From: Haliotis asinina
Taxonomy: Eukaryota; Mollusca; Gastropoda; Lepetellida; Haliotidae
Assembly: GCF_037392515.1 (NCBI RefSeq)
Contig: NC_090288.1
Span: 12,220,969-12,284,968 of the forward strand
Length of the DNA stretch: 64,000 bases
Reading direction: 5' to 3'
Under the pieces are notes generated by a model. The model did not search any database. It was given only the letters and a program-made list of their open reading frames with translations, and was not told where the DNA came from. A program made the position numbers and the translations under genes. Positions within the stretch are counted from its first letter, which is position 1; each line of letters starts with the position of its first letter. Shown here piece after piece: positions 63,204-64,000 of the stretch.

Positions 63204-64000
63204 ATTTACTGCAAGCAAGGCATGCACCTTTCCGGTGAATTAAGTCAGCATTCTGTATGTTGTAGTTGCCGTGAGACGAATGAATGAATGAATGAATGAA
63301 TGAATGAATGAATGAAATGAATAGTAGATGAAGCTTCATCTTACCTCACACATAAATGTCGTTTTTAGAGGGCTCTTCTACATATTATTTTCGATGTACC
63401 CCGCCTATAAGAGAGTAACATTTTTATGTACCCGGTTGGGAACGCCGAACTAATTTCATACTTATTGGTAGTAACTCTTTATCTCGAATAACACTGAATC
63501 ACGCATGATGTCCAGAACATGATGTACGGAAATTACCGATGTTTTTGCGAATGCAGATCGGCGAAAGGGAGAACTCTAAATCTGCTTGTCTTGTCGTCTG
63601 CCTAATCTAGCGATGACTACAATCCAATACCCGTGCTTCAAACAATTCAAAATTAACATTGAGGTGTTCGGGAAGATAAGTGCGTTGTTCACACCACATA
63701 AAATGACTGTATTGCCCAGGTTTACTAACGTTAGGAAATATATGGGTCATTCAGCGGCCCTATGAGTAACGTTTGAAATCTACATATCATCGATATCTGC
63801 CTGTCAGATTTGTACACGAAGGAAAACCGAGTTCTATGGATAGTCAAATTGTTTATTGCATTGGGTGCGACGTTTCGGTGTAGGTACTAACACCGTTATC
63901 GGCGCAGCTTCACTTGCTCAATAACGGTGTTAGCACCACCCTGTTTTGAAGGGTAAAGCTCAGGATGTTTATTCAGCCTTGTCAATACAGCAAAGCTCAG
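63204..64000. other. Downstream of the SRCR exon; AATG repeats and one inverted repeat
   Basis: GAATGAATG microsatellite at 63279-63320. At 63887-63933 CTAACACCGTTAT and ATAACGGTGTTAG form an inverted pair next to GCGACGTTTCGGTG, possibly a transposon end. No further exon recognised. Confidence 0.55.

Overview
The window looks like nuclear DNA from a gastropod mollusc, most likely an abalone-type vetigastropod. The reasons are spliced genes with GT/AG introns, AT-rich intergenic DNA, and very many copies of two short repeat families that share a tail made of TCAC repeats. The species call is an inference from repeat style; no species marker was available to test it. No rRNA gene, CRISPR array, bacterial operon or retrovirus-like element was seen.

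Layout. (1) 1-23.8 kb holds two head-to-tail copies of a betaine-homocysteine methyltransferase-like gene. Copy 1 is cut by the window edge and ends at 3694. Copy 2 looks complete (14933-23673, six exons, 372 codons). Between and inside them lie a nearly whole LINE on the minus strand (4.4-9.2 kb), a broken Harbinger transposase, a broken Tc1 transposase, a 510-bp MITE with a 9-bp target duplication, and many SINEs. (2) 24-29.3 kb is repeat-rich and gene-poor, with a 32-bp minisatellite and a FLYWCH/MULE-type transposase remnant. (3) 29.4-34.7 kb is a secreted chitin-binding (peritrophin-A type) gene of 235 codons in three coding exons, with a probable non-coding first exon. Its last intron ends in three tandem copies of the splice acceptor. 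(4) 35-41.5 kb is gene-free: SINEs, the tail of an old LINE, a 21-bp minisatellite, a 53-bp array, and a truncated element with an internal array of about 175 bp. (5) 41.6-56.3 kb is a zona pellucida (ZP) domain gene of 376 codons: signal peptide, ZP module, furin-like site, transmembrane helix. One of its introns carries a 4.3-kb compound element with inverted repeats of about 530 bp around a LINE of the restriction-like-endonuclease type. The next intron carries a 108-bp satellite that grew out of a SINE, and the last intron carries a Tc1 element with a single internal stop. (6) 56.8-60.8 kb holds a third, very decayed Tc1-like copy and a full-length relative of the array element at 41 kb. 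(7) 60.8-63.2 kb is the 5' part of a secreted scavenger-receptor cysteine-rich (SRCR) gene.

The four host genes do not form a pathway. One is a cytosolic one-carbon enzyme. The other three encode secreted or surface proteins (chitin binding, ZP, SRCR). Exon joins were worked out by hand from reading-phase agreement and family motifs, with no transcript evidence.
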